64,000 bases of DNA, taken from the NCBI GenBank assembly GCA_916048095.2, contig OU696576.1, positions 9,987,488 through 10,051,487 of the forward strand, given 5' to 3'. The DNA is from Sacculina carcini. Lineage: Eukaryota > Arthropoda > Thecostraca > Sacculinidae. This document shows, piece by piece, positions 31,401 to 45,913 of the stretch. The first letter of the stretch is position 1. Each line of letters opens with the position of its first letter. Made by a program: the position numbers and the translations under genes. Below the pieces are notes generated by a model. That model saw only the letters and a list, made by a program, of their open reading frames with translations. It made no database searches and was not told where the DNA came from.

Positions 31401-34400
31401 CCAAATTGGCTGCTCACTCGAAAAACATAGGACGCAAATGTACATGCAGAATCCAATAAGAGGACAATTGCGCCTCGAAGCAAATTTCCAAAACGGCACC
31501 ACTACGGTGACGGCGTGAAGTCTCCCTCCCGAAATGTACCGAGCCTCTCTGAGTATCCTCAAAATATCCTCACCATTAACCTTTCGATTGTATTTCCTAG
31601 TGTTTCGCCAAGTCCCCGCATCTTTTCCAAATCATCCGCATCATTCTTTTTCTCTTCACTGCACCTCCACCTTATCGGGAGAACCCATTTAAGGTTAAAC
31701 TTTCGCCACGCAATACGAAAAAATGCCTCTCTAAGGGTGGTTCACCAATGAAATTTCGCTAGATACATGCTTAAAATGTAATTAATCTACTAAAGAGACC
31801 AAAATTCACTTGTTATATTAAATTTGAATAACGTACTTTGGTGATGTCGATAATTTTTGCGTTTTTCATCACATAATAAAATCATAAAAAGCCAAAAATT
31901 ATCACATACAATTCCCAACTATAGTAATCAATCTATCTTGCTCACTTAAGAGTGGTCTCGTTGTTCCCTGTATAGAACAGTTTTTATTTGCACGATCTTG
32001 TGTGGCAGAGGTTCCTCTCGATCTGTACAATATGTCTGGCGAGAACGTGGGTGGTACCAATATAATGGGCCTGGTCGTCTTCTCGATCGTGTTTGGTGTA
32101 GTTCTCAGCAAGATGGGTAGCGAGGCATCGACATTGTTGCTGTTCTTCAACCAGTTGTCCAACGCCACGATGCAACTGACCAGCTATGTTATCTGGTGAT
32201 TTGCTGTACTGTGCACAGTCAATTTTTATTAATATTTCTCATTAATATTCAATGAATAACACAAATATTGATTCACAATGTTAATTTGACCCATGGCTCC
32301 TGTTTTGTGGTGATCTCTAATAACTAAAGACCGGATGTTTAGCTATTTGAAATGGCAAAATAGGCAGGATAGACAAAAAATAAGCAAATATATGCATTTA
32401 TTAAGAAGGAGATAATGATGAAGATTAATTCATATTTTGATAACATACAAGCCAACGTTTTTACGCCTAATTCATTATTTCAATGTTTTTGGAAATAAAA
32501 TTGTTTCCACGATCGGACAACGGAACCTGAAGTTTAAATTTAATTTGATATTTACGGATGTGATTGGAACATACTTGAAGTATGGAAGAATATCTGTATC
32601 TGAATCAAGTACAAATCCAGCGGTTTCGCCTTCAGTCACCTTATAATTATTGAAATTACACAAAATCTTCATTATCCTTGAGTGCGCTTCTGAGCTTTAC
32701 CTGTACAGCACGCCCATTTTCACCAGGAATTTGTTTTAGGTTAACGATAGCGGAGTTTAACTGTGTCAATGCAGTCTACAATGACTTCTGTTCTTCTGAT
32801 GATCAAATCACGTGAGACAAAATGATTTATTTAATAAACACAAGACTCTGTTGCATTGACTTGATCGGATAAACTGGTAATTTTGACAAATTATGAACGT
32901 TCTTCTAGCTCGTTCCTCCATTCACGCTAGCTCCGCTCATTCAATATACAAAGTTCACACAGAAAACCCAACAACATGACTGACAGATCAGTCCTTTGTT
33001 TATAGCAGGGGCTCTTAATGAGGGGCGCTCGCACTCTCTAGGGCAGGGGTCCTCAAGCGGGTGTGCGAGAATTCATGTGTATTTTTAAAAGAAATTATAT
33101 ATCCAACCTATGAATTATATTTTTCCTGAAGAATGTAGTTTTGCTTAATCCTCTTAAAGGAGTTATATGAATGAATATTCAATAGAAAAGCTTTGTCATT
33201 TGTCCTTACGTCATTTGTACCTTTATATTTTCGTATACCTATCGAGAATCCAAGGGGTGCGAAAACTGTCTAGGTTTCTAGGTAAATATGTTTTATATTT
33301 TGTGTCTAGGTAAATACTTCTTGTTTAATCTTAGCAAGTACTGGTACGTTTATTTGATTTGGACGAACGAAGATAGGTCTTTTTCATATAGCTATCAAGA
33401 ATCTGGCTGTTGACTTGAAAATGATGCAAACACTGAAAAAGCTAGATAACCACTGGTTTATAGCTAAACTAACGCCTCTGCATGACAAATTAGGCGCCTC
33501 TTGTTTGTGCTGAATGTGTATGCACACAACACACAAACATACACCTAAAAGATGGAGTTTAGCAACAGTGCAGTTATAACGTATCGGCTCGCTGTCACCC
33601 GTCAGCCAACTCGAAGGACTATATTCGTTTTATATATGTACCGGCAGGTGGCGCACGGGCTATGCCAACGCCACCTAGATACACCTAGATACATCTAGGT
33701 GTATCTAGGTGGCTGGCTATGCGGGGCATGATGTGGAACAATGTTTAGTTAGTGTTCAAGCGTTGACATTTTTGGTATTTTAAACAATTATCGTTTTGTT
33801 AAATGTTTTCTATATACATCATATTTGTACATTTTAAATATTATTGTGATACTCCAATCGTTAATGGAATGCGAAAAGCCCCGGATGTTTTGTGAGCTTG
33901 TTTGTGCAGTTAAAAGGTTAAAGGTTAAATGCCTAAGTGGCAGCTGCTACACGGGAAGAAGTCGAAGCTTATGAACACACACAGGTGTGCCCCGTGCAGG
34001 TGTGCCCCGTGCAGGTGTGCCCCGTGCAGGTGTGCCCCGTGCAGGTGTGCCCCGTGCAGGTGTGCCCCGTGCCACCGCAGAACCGACCCTCTCCACGCTA
34101 TGGCGCCACAAGGACGTAAGACGTATTAGAGAGGGCCAACTCCCCAGAATGCATGACACAACACATGACTGATATCTGGTACCATCATTTACTGCTGGGT
34201 GGACAGGGGCTGTTGGATTGTAGAATTCGCCCAATGAAATTCTGCTCCGCCGGGATTCGAACCACGGGTGTGCTTGTGAGGCGGGTGTGCTACCACTACA
34301 CCACGGAATCCCATTTACAGGGCAATTTTCCCCAGTGCATATCGAGCTGTGAGTGTGTGCGTGAATACGGTTGTACGTTGTAAGTTGTGTGGCGTTTGTG

Positions 34401-37400
34401 TGGTTGTTGAGAGTAATTACGCATTTACAATATTGATGCAGCAATAGAGGCGTGCTTTGTTCACCATAAGAGGCAAACTCAGGCCACATTTGGTAGCGTG
34501 TCGGAGAACACGAACTTATAGTGGTTAAAATACCGCTAATTCTACAACAAACTAGCTATCATCGCTAATTTTTGACTCAGCAGAAGCAACGTCATCTCTT
34601 CATTCGGTTCTCAGAATGTGGTCAAGCACACAAACCCGCCGAGTCACACCCTAGTAGGGCTGGGCAGGAACCGTGAAAATTGATACTCACGGTTCCGGAT
34701 CCGTAGGGCAGTGGAACCGGTTCCGGAACCGGTTCCGGAACCGGTTCCGCTAGGATGAAAAAATATATTTTCTGTGCGCATGTTTAGAGATCACCCAAAG
34801 GGAGAAGACACAAAAGAGAGTTGGCATAGATGAACGTGTGACTGGGAAAATAACAAATGTTTATATAAATTCAAAATTTTATTCAAAGTCAAAGTTCTAT
34901 CAGTTTCATTATAGTGGGTATTCTCACAAAATTAAATTCAACATTTCATAAATTTCATTTTTGTGGGGGATCCTCATTTTGTTTTTTTGGGTGAGTGAGG
35001 CATATAACTCTTGACTACGGCCCTGTAATTTGAAGAAAACCTTTAATATTCAATGAAGACATGTACAAGGCATTAACATCTCTATATTTAACAACAGAAA
35101 AATGCATACAATGCTGACACAATAATGTGGCTAATGCTGCAAAAATGTGCTAAATAGTCAATGTACCTTCCAATATAAACAATGTTTGCGTATCACCTGT
35201 TACATAATATCTCAAACAAACAATAATTTGATTTCGGCTATTGCCCGAAAACGTTCGCTTATTCCGTAACGCACACGTTCACACACACATACACAAAACG
35301 CGTATATATTACACATTTTTATTCAAAAAGAGAATCATATTTATGTTTTCTTCTTTGAGACTGTTCCGTCTGTGTGATATCCATTCACCGGCTTTTGAAA
35401 ATAAACGTTCAGATGGAACGGAAGATGCCGGTGTGCACAAATATTTTGTCCCACTTCATGTAGTCGAGGCAGTAACAACGCTCGGTCCCTCCACCATGAT
35501 AATGGATTCACTTATCGGGAGACGTGAAATGGAAAATATGAAAAATATGAATTTGAATAGTTCTATATCGACGCATATTGGCAATTTCACAACAATTCCA
35601 TATTAGCGATATAATGGGCGTTCTCGGGTAAAAAAAAGTTACATTTGGGAAGAAGTATGTTAGTTATTCGTATGACTAAATGCTTAAATGATAAAGTATA
35701 CGCCGAGTTCAATAAAAGAGTGATTTTCCCCTTAACGACCTCATTGAGTGATAATTATTAGATTCAATGATGAATATTGTGAACATTTTCGTAATAATCG
35801 CAAGGTTACTAAGGCCCTCTGCTACGCTACTAATGTTGGAGCACTACAAGAATAAATTGAAACTAAAAAATAAGAGGAAAATTGATAAAAATGCCATTTT
35901 AATAAGTAGAAACAATTTCTAATATTAAACATTTATGCATGATAATGTATAGAAATAAAGCAAAATCAAATTTTACTCACCATTCAAGTGTACACGGTGG
36001 ACCTCAGTAGATTCAACTAAAGAGCTCAAACACTAGTTGAGATGTTGGCGCTGGCAGTTTGACTAACAAATTATTTGTCCTTAGCCGCGTACGACCGAGG
36101 CAGCCTGCTGATTTCAGTCTTAACAGATTCTGAGTGAAAACACGGTTTCCACACAAATATGACCAGATTCATCAATGTCCACACAATCTGACTTCTATCC
36201 AGGATTTTCACGCACATTTCGTTCGATACAAACAAACTTAGCAGGCATCTTTCTCGCCTGGTTCACACCTGTATGGGTTTACACATTTTTTGTGGGCGAC
36301 ACGTCAAATGTGATCGATGTGCCGTGATCACAGCTTTGGTCATGTATGCTTGTGTGCATTAGAATGTGTGGATTTTTTACTTTTCCAAAAGTTTAACTAG
36401 TACCAAGTTGCGGTAGATACATTTTTTCATGCTGATTCCGAAAATGTATATTTTATTGGATTCAATGAGAAAACCTTTTCCGGAAGTCAAGTTGAAACAT
36501 CCATTTTATCGTGAAATTGCGATCGTGTAGCGTTTAATTGGCTGCCTTTGATTTTAAAATTATTGTTGTTTGTTTGTTTGATTGTTGAATTGTAATTGAA
36601 GTCACCATGGAAAGGATGCAGTTTTCACGCAGATTTAGAAAAATGTTGTATCAACATTCATGCGATACTTTTTCGCTCAAATTAGCTGAAAATGCGGTTT
36701 TTTAATCAAATTCCGGTAATCATACGCCAAAAAATAATATATTAATAATATATTTAATAAAATAAGCGTAATAAATAATATGTATTAAATTTAGTATTAT
36801 ACCTCGTGTAATATGACTCTGCGCGCACAGACTTACTTGCAAATAATGTACATGTATTTCAGAAAAAAGAAGACAATATAATACGCATTTTTTAAATACA
36901 CGTGAAAAACTGCATTCACCGCAATTTCATATTAGCGTTAATTCTGAAACGCACCGTAGTGTTCATGTAGTGTGTGCGCAATGCGCATACATTTTCCTGT
37001 CAGTCCTGATACTAAGATCCGTGTGGACCCGGGTCCGAGAATCGGAACCGTGTGGACTCGGATCCGAGAATCGGAACCGTGTGGACTCGGATCCGAGAAT
37101 CGGAACCGTGTGGACTCGGATCCGTGTGGACCCGGGTCCAAGAATCGGAACCGTGTGGACTCGGATCCGTGTGGACCCAGGTCCGAGAATCGGAACCGTG
37201 TGGACTCGGATCCGTGTGGACCCGGGTCCAAGAATCGGAACCGTGTGGACTCGGATCCGTGTGGACCCGGGTCCGAGAATCGGAACCGTGTGGACTCGGA
37301 TCCGTGTGGACCCGGGTCCGAGAATCGGAACCGTGTGGACTCGGATCCGTGTGGACTCGGATCCGAGAATCGGAACCGTGTGGACTCGGATCCGTGTGGC

Positions 37401-40400
37401 CCCGGTTCCAGAACCGGCTCCGAGTCTCGGACCCGGTTCCAATACCCACGTAGCAGAACCGTCAGAACCGGTTCCGGAACCGGTTCCTGCCCAGCCCTAC
37501 ACCCTAGAATCTTGCCGATGGTAAACGTCAATGCAGAATAGCCAATATACGAGTCCTACATCGGTCAAGTGAACTTGGATTTAAGCCTAGCAGTGTCACT
37601 GATTACATTTCTGTTAGAGGCCGGTTGACTTGTAAAAGCAAACATAATGAACAAAAACAAGATGTATTAAAAGACGGGCGCGCGTGGGGCTGCAATGCCT
37701 CCACAAGACACCGCACACCGACACACACTCCACGACGCTCACACAACGATTCCTAAAACTCCCACGGGACACACCATACCATCTCACACCGACTCACTCT
37801 GCGCACTGCCTCTCTTGTTCCGCTCGACCCCACGGGAGGCACACTATCCAAAACAGCCCTCTCTCTCGCACCCCAACTCCCCTACCATACGCCACCGTGG
37901 CCAACTCGCACACAAACATACAAACACCGCATAACGGGACCGCCGCTAACGGGACGCATTGAGGGAAGATCAAGCCACATACATACTATACACAACAGTT
38001 ACTATACACAAACATTTGCTGCCTTAACACTCACAATTTCGCTTGTACAATTATTTGATCGAAATAATAATTCATTTTATTAACTATTTTTGGACGAAAT
38101 GGGCAAAACTTTGGATGAATGAGCAAAATGGGTAGCTAAAATAGCTATACATAACATGAACCAAATTCCTAGTGAAAATGGACGTGCTATACAGGTAAAG
38201 TTCAGAAGCGCACTCAAGGGAAATGAAGATTTTGTGCAATTTCAATAATTACAAGGTGACTGAAGGCGAAAACTTCGGATCTGAGCTTACTATTTGATCA
38301 CATATATCAGATCAGATAAGATATCCCTTCACATTTTTAATATGTTCCAATCACGTCCGTAGCCGTTGAATGAATTCTTCACTTTTGAAGTTGTTGCCTG
38401 ATCGTGGGCACAATTTCACTTTGAAAAACGTTGAAATAATGGTTATTATGTTTAAAAACATTGGGTAGAAACATGTTTAAAAACATTGGGCACCTTATGC
38501 TGTAACTACTGTCCTATATTTTGTACTGCGTTATTTTGATTTTTCATTACTCGTTTTGTTCATTGATAATATTTGCCTTTTTAAAGGCGGATATTTTCTT
38601 CTTGCGAGCTCATTCATTTACTTTTAAGACTGTTTAAGTCAATTAATCTTTCTTTTATTTCAGGTTATATATTTGAATTTTTATATTTTGTTTCTGAATG
38701 TGATTGAGAATCAGGGTTCGCAGCCATAGTTGCTTTGCAATCTTCCTGCTGAATTCTCTCATCACATTCTTTTTTGTCACTTTTCAGTTCAGTTTGTATA
38801 TTATTTAATTTAACTTTGTCTATAAATATAAGTGTTGTTCATGGATATATGTATTATTTTCTGTCTCATGTCTGTTTTGTTGATGTGGCGGGCCGAAAAT
38901 TGTAGCCCCGCCCCGACGGCTAACGGCCGGTTTTCCCGTTTTCCGTCAGCGCCCAGCTCTTTCCTCGCACTGAGGTGCCAACTAATTCTGTGTTGCTCTC
39001 ATACTCTGTCTTTGTGGTCCCCCATTGGACATTTTGCCTTGCGATATGTGTTTAACAATGAGCTCTCAATATATTGTTCTCACATGTGTTTTCTAGTGTT
39101 TTTCTTGTGTGTGTATTTGTGTGTATGTTTGCTTTGTATTGTGTGTGTTGTATGCTTGTTTTTTGTTGTGAAATTTCGTATGCATGTGTTATGTGTTGTG
39201 TTTTTGTGTTCGCATGCGTCGTGCATTATGTGTTTATTTGTATGTCTGCTTTGCGTTGTGTGTGTGCCTTCTCACACCGTGGATTTGTCGTTTCTGCTGA
39301 TGATGTGTGGCGATGTTGAAATGAATCCCGGTCCTGCTCGACCACAAAAACGATTTTCAAATATACTTTTCGCCAACATCAGGGGCTTGTATAAGAACAT
39401 CAGAGATTTGACAGCAGCCAGTCGCTCCAAGGACATCGTTATCTGTGCCGAAACGCGTGTGTCCGATTATCGGGACCAATCTGAGCTCTTGATGCCAGGT
39501 TTCAGTAAGCCATTGCTAATCAAACGTGACTCAAAAAACAGGCGGCGTGGCATGGCAGTGTACGTACGCAAAGGCTTTTCAGCAACGAGAATTACAGCGC
39601 ACGACCGCACTTGTCATGAATTTATGCTGCTGCGTGTCAACACCGCCTTGATGAATTTTTACATCTTTGGAGCCTACCGTAATCCAGACAGTAACGACTC
39701 TATCTACGAATGTCTCTTGTCAGCCATGTCAACAATTCAGGAGAAGGACACCAAGTCAGCATTTGTATTTGTGGGAGACATGAACGCCCATCACCGTGAG
39801 TGGCTCTTGTCGACATCTACAGACGCTCATGGTAGAGCAGCATATGATTTCTGCAACATTTCTGGCTGCTCCCAAATGGTGTCCGGTCCCACAAATCAAG
39901 CGGGAAACTGTTTGGACTTGGTTATGACAGACGTCTCAGATATCGTGAGTGTAAACGTGGAAGCTCCAATAGGAAGTTCAGATCACTCGTCGCTGTCCGT
40001 GAAGTTGACATTGAGACAGAAGGTTTCTCCTTACACGATTTCAAGGCTCGTGCACATGAAGAACAATGTTGACTGGGTGAAGGTGAATGATGAATTGAAA
40101 GCAATTAAAGTTTCAAATCTGCAGCAGAAGGAATGCCCCATCGATGCATTGAACAAATACATTACCGATGTCATCTCAAGGAGAGTGCCTACTAAAAAAC
40201 TACGTTTTCGCTCTGATGACAAAGCCTGGTTCACCAACGAATGTCGCAGCGCACGTGAATCCAAGCAGGAGGCTTACCACAAGTGGCTCCAATCACGCTC
40301 AGCCGATTCATGGAATGTCTACACTGAGGCCAGACGGCATGCTGAGCATGTGTATTCAGAAGCGGAAACACGTCACTCAAAGAAACTTGCTGAAAAGCTA

Positions 40401-43400
40401 ACATCGGCCAATGACGCCCACAAATGGTGGTCAACGTTGAAATCGTCAATGTTTGGACATGACCTGTCTGTCCCTCCTTTATTTTCAGCGAACGGTGAGC
40501 TCAAAATCAACCCAACAGATAAGGCAGAGTTGCTTATGGATTACTTCAATACCAAGCAATGTCAAGGGTCCATTCCGTCTGACGATTCATCTGTCCTCGC
40601 CCCGAAAATCAAAGGCATTGCCTTCCGATCAAAAGAAGTGGCGAATCTCATGAAAGACCTTTATGCCCACGGAGGAACAGACCCTCTGAATATGTTTCCG
40701 CTATTTTTCAAGAACACGGCAGATACTCTAGCTCCGAAGCTCAGTGCTCTTTTCAGGCGCTTGATGAAGACTGGTTCGTTTCCATCATGTTGGCGGGTTG
40801 CGAATATCACGCCCATACCAAAAGGAAACAATTCAGCTGATGTTGCAAACTACCGGCCAATATCAATTACGCCGATTCTGTCCAAAATATTCGAGCACTT
40901 GATATCTTCCAGACTGTCCAAGTACCTGGAGAGCAACAATCTGCTGTCGGAAAACCAATTTGCATACCGCAAAAAACTCAGCACGACTGACGCTCTGCTT
41001 ACTATCACGCACGAGCTCCAGCAAGTGCTAGACAAAGGCAGTGAAGCCTGGATTGTGCAGTTGGATTTCTCGGCAGCATTTGACCGTGTGAGCCACCAGG
41101 GCTTGTTGCAAAAACTGAAAAACATTGGAGTCGGCGGCCGTTTGCTAAGTGTTTTGCAACAATTTCTATCCAATCGCGTACAACGTGTTGCCATCGATGG
41201 AGCATACAGTGGCTGGCAGAGCATTGTGTCCGGTGTCCCGCAGGGAAGTGTGTTGGGTCCTATTTTGTTCAACATTTACACCGCTGACCTGTACACAACC
41301 ACACGCAACCCTGTATATGGATATGCTGATGATATCACCTTGATGGCTGTAATTTCATCTCCTTCGGACAGACCACAGGTGCGTCAAACGGTCAACGACG
41401 ATCTCAGCAGCGTCCTGAAGTGGTGTGAGAGGTGGAATATGATGCTGAACACTTCGAAATCTAAATGCTTGCTGGTTTCTAGGTCACGTACCGTTCAGCC
41501 TTCACATGGAGCTATCCTCATAAATGACGCCCAACTCAACGTGTGTGATGAGCTCAAAATATTGGGAGTACATGTAGACTCAAAGCTGACGTTTGAGAGT
41601 CACATTCGGAAGCTAGTTTGTTCGGCATCGCGGAAACTGGGAATTATAAGAAAGGCATATCGGATGTTCGGTAGCAGCACAATCTCAAAAAGTTGTTTTC
41701 GCTGTTTCATTTTGCCAATTCTGGAGTACTGCGCCCCCGTGTGGTCTTCTGCTGCGGATTGTCACCTCAATCTCATCAACAGAGTTGTTAGAACTTGCAA
41801 GTTCCTCTGTGGTGACTTGGCTCTTGGTGATCTTTGCCATCGTCGAAAGGTCAGCAGCGTTTGCATGCTGTACAAGATCAAGCACAACGACCATCATCCG
41901 ATGAGCAAGTCAATTCCTGATGATTTCGTGGCAGCAAGAAGCACACGGTTTACATGCAGACAGCATTCCCAGTGCATGGCTCCAATTCGTTTTCGTACCA
42001 AACAATTCCAACGTTGCTTTCTTCCGGACACTGTGTCTACTTGGAACACGTTGAAGGAGGAGGCTTTCTCGCAGAACAATTTGAACAAATTCAAGGCCAA
42101 AGTAAATGAAATGCTACTGAAAGAGCGGAATTGACTGTTGAGTCTTATTAATTGTATATTTATTCATATTTATTGTTATTTATTCATGCTTATTGTTATT
42201 TATTCATGCTTATTGTTATTTATTCATGCTTATTGTTATTTATTTTCTATTTATTTATATTTATTCCTATTTTACTCTCTATTTATTACTATTTATTATT
42301 GGTTGTTGTTATTTATTTAATTATACTTTTACTCAGTGTTGGCTGTTGTTGTTTATTGAATCATATTTATTGTTGTTGCTGTTTATTGAGTCATATTTAT
42401 TGTTGTTGTTGTTTATTGAATCATATTTATTGTTGTTGCTGTTTATTGAATCATATTTATTGTTGTTATTGTTTATTGAATCATATTTATTGTTGTTGCT
42501 GTTTATTGAATCATATTTATTGTTGTTGTTGCTTATTGAATCATATTTATTGGTGTTATTGTTTATTGAATCATATTTATTTGTGTTGTTGTTACTTATT
42601 GAATCATATTTATATTTATTGTTGGATGTTTCTTATTGAATCATATTTATATTTATTGTTGGATGTTTCTTATTGAATCATATGTATTGTTCTTGATTGT
42701 TATTTATTACTTATTTATTAGTATTTATTCTTATTTATTGATGGCTGTTATTTACTGAATCACATATTTATTGTTGATTGTTATTATTTATTGAGGAACG
42801 TGGGCGGTGTGACATTATGGATTGTTATAGGATGATGGTTTATTATTTATTGTTATTTATTTATTATTTTCTTTCCAACTCTCTTTCTAGACTTTTTTCT
42901 CTTCGAACTCTCTTTCTCTCTTAATCTTTTGGGCGCTTCCGGTACATGGGGCCACCTTAGGGTGGTAATAGTGCTAGCACTCTTCCCATGCTACTGGATT
43001 TGCCTGTAATTAATAATAATAAATAATAAATATCCCTCCTTAGTTTTTCCCCCAAACTCCTGGAATCTGCCATCTTTTCTCAGTTATCTCCTTTTATTTG
43101 TAACGTCCTTGACGTTCACCAATCCGGATTTCGTCCTTCTCATAGTACTGAATCTGTCCTCATCTCGGTCACTGAAGGTATTTTGTCGTCATTCTCCTCT
43201 CGAAAATCTATTCTCCTTGTCTTTCTTGACTTAAGCTGAGCATTTTACCTTGTAGATCATGAAATTCTCATTAAAGACCTTTCTCACATTGGTGTATCTG
43301 ATTCCGCGCTCTCCTTGCTCCGCTCCAATTTGTACAATCGATCTTACTCTGTCCAGTTCAAGTCTTCCGTCTCAAATTCGATCCCTCTTACCTCTGGTGT

Positions 43401-44811
43401 ATCTCTAGGGTCTATCCTTGGTCCTCTTCTTTTCAATCTTTATCTTCATCATCAATCTTGGTAATCTTCTTTCAATCTAAATCTTAATGTCCTCTCTGCC
43501 CTACCCTTCGACGCTTGTCTATCCCTTTTCACATATATGCTGATGACATCCAATTCTATATCCCTTGTCCCTTTTCTGACCCTGCTCTTCTGTCTGGTAT
43601 ACTTTCTGGTATATCTTCTTGGACCTCCTCCCGTCGCCTTCTTCTGAATACTGATAAATCAGAATGTCTTGCTCTTCACCCTCCTCGTTTGTCTCCTCCT
43701 CTATTGCCTTTATCTCTCTCTTCGTCTGTCAGAAACCTTGGCATTATCTTTGATTCCTCACTTTCCTTCTCTGTCAATATTCTTGCTACTGCTCGCATCT
43801 GTCGCCTTATACTCCGCTCTCTCTATCCTATCCGTCCATGCCTCGACCAGCCCTCTTCTATCAAGCTTGTTCAATCACTCATCTGTTCTAGACTGGATTA
43901 CTGCAGCTCGCTCAACTTCAAGTGTCCTAAATCTTCCTTGAAAATTATCCAGCGTGTGATGAACCAATCCTGCCGTTTTGTTTTATATCCTGCTTTCTGC
44001 CGCCATACTTCTCCTTATCTCTTTAAGTTCCGCTGGCTTCCTATCAAATCTAGAATTCACTTCAAAATTTGCTCCATAATCTTTAAACTGTTGCACTGTC
44101 CCAATAAACCTACATATCTCTATGACTTACTTTCTCTCTCTGATACCCCCTCTTCTCGACATCCTGTCCCTTTAGCCTGCCCTCGCGCTTTAAATGAGTC
44201 CGCATGGTCTTCCAAATCTTTATCCTTTTTCGGTCCGCGTCTTTACAACTCTCTCCCCTCTCACATCACCTCATCGTTGTCATATCGTTCATTTGCTGCT
44301 TCTCTTCGTAAATATCTTTTTGATCTATCCTTCGATCCCACCACTCACGCCTTGACTCCTTTGGCCTCCCTCTGATCTCTCTTTTTTGTAGTTCTTTGTT
44401 TGATTCTGCGTTTGCGTCATGTATATAGTTGCACCTGTCCGGGAAGCCTGTGACTGTATGTTCTGCGTGCATGCATTTTTCCCCTGTCTTTAATGCCACT
44501 ACGCTGCGCTCTTCTACGTCCTTGTTTGTGTCCTGCTGCTGTTTCTCCTTGATTTAATCCGCGTTTTATTTTGTTGTTTTGTGATCGAGCTTTTATTATC
44601 GTATTATCCCATGCTCGCATTGCCAGTATATATTTCATGTTTTTCTGCATATAGTACTCGTCTGTGCGCCTACTACTCGTAAGTACTCGTCTGTGCGCCT
44701 ATGATGATGGGCGCTATACCAAATACACACTGTTGTTGTTGTAGTAGTATGTTCTATCAACATAATTGATTAATTTTCATATTTATATAAGTTTTTGTAA
44801 TTGCATGGACA

Positions 44812-44899
<88 letters not shown>

Positions 44900-45882
44900 T
44901 GTGTGAGTCGTGTGGTGTCGTATATTGTGAGTTATACACATGTGTGTATGTATATGCGTATTTGCTGACCTGTTCTTTCGGAGTGTTTGATTAGCATGTG
45001 TGTGTGTGTGTATGCGCGCGTATGTATGTTTGTATGTGTGTGTGCGACTGCGTGTGTGTTTGTACAATATGCTGAGAGGAGTTCGGTGCGGCGGCACTGA
45101 AGCAGCCGGAAGTTTGGCTGGAGAAGGGTGGCAGTGCGAATGTGAGTGTATCGCGGGGTTGTTGTGTTGCTGGTGGTGTTTGGTGTGGCGAGCGCAGGAG
45201 ATGGAGAGTTGAATTGGTGTGGTGTTGTGGCATTTATTTCCCTTGTGTTTTTAAACTAGAATTATACGTTCCCAATTTGTGTTTTTTTTCTTTTTTACAA
45301 CCACAGTTTTAATAAATGCATATATTTGTATATTTTGCTGTTTTATCGTGCCTATTTGCCTGCCTATTTTGCCAGTTTTAAGTGCCTAAACATCCGGTCT
45401 TTAATCATTAGATTGAAGCCGATATTGATGTTGTTGTTGTTATATTAGCAAGTGTGTTGCTGTGTTGATGTTGTTGTTGTGATGTTAGCAAGTGTGTTGA
45501 TGTTGTTACACTTGAGGTTGTCACCGGTGGGCGTGGCGTTCCTCATTGCCGGCAAGGTGTTGACAATGAAGTCGTTCAGCGCGCTGCTAGGTCAGCTGGG
45601 CATGTACTTCATCACCGTGATGTGTGCCTTGTTTTTGCACGGCATGCTGGTGCTCAATCTGCTATACTTCATCGTTGTCAGACGTCTGCCGTTCCAGTTC
45701 GTCTGGAACCTCAGTCAGCCTCTGGCCACGGCTTTGAGCACCGCCTCCAGGTTCTATTTCACTACTGTGCCATTCTCTCATATCTCAATGTCACAGCTGA
45801 AAAGACTCAGTAAGATTCGCCAGACCGATTGACTGTCTTCACTCATTCAATGTACCGCTCTGCATCTCGTCTCTCCTGCTGT

Positions 45883-45913
<31 letters not shown>

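Larger units (their letters stand above)
38520..43030 (+). mobile_element. APE-type LINE, apparently full-length ORF2, in SLC1 intron 4
   Basis: A long coding frame (38832-42134) is followed by a T-rich minisatellite 3' region (42140-42790) and a tail of AATAATAAATAATAAAT ending near 43030. The 5' limit is approximate. It is in the same orientation as the SLC1 gene. Confidence 0.8.

Noticed and set aside
33929..34489. Cys-Ala-Pro or Arg-Gly-Thr-Pro repeat proteins
   Set aside because: Translations of a 15-bp minisatellite next to a tRNA-like element; no start context or conserved part.
36938..37541. Long frames on both strands over the GGATCC/GGAACC repeat
   Set aside because: All six frames stay open because of the tandem repeat inside a non-coding hAT-like element.
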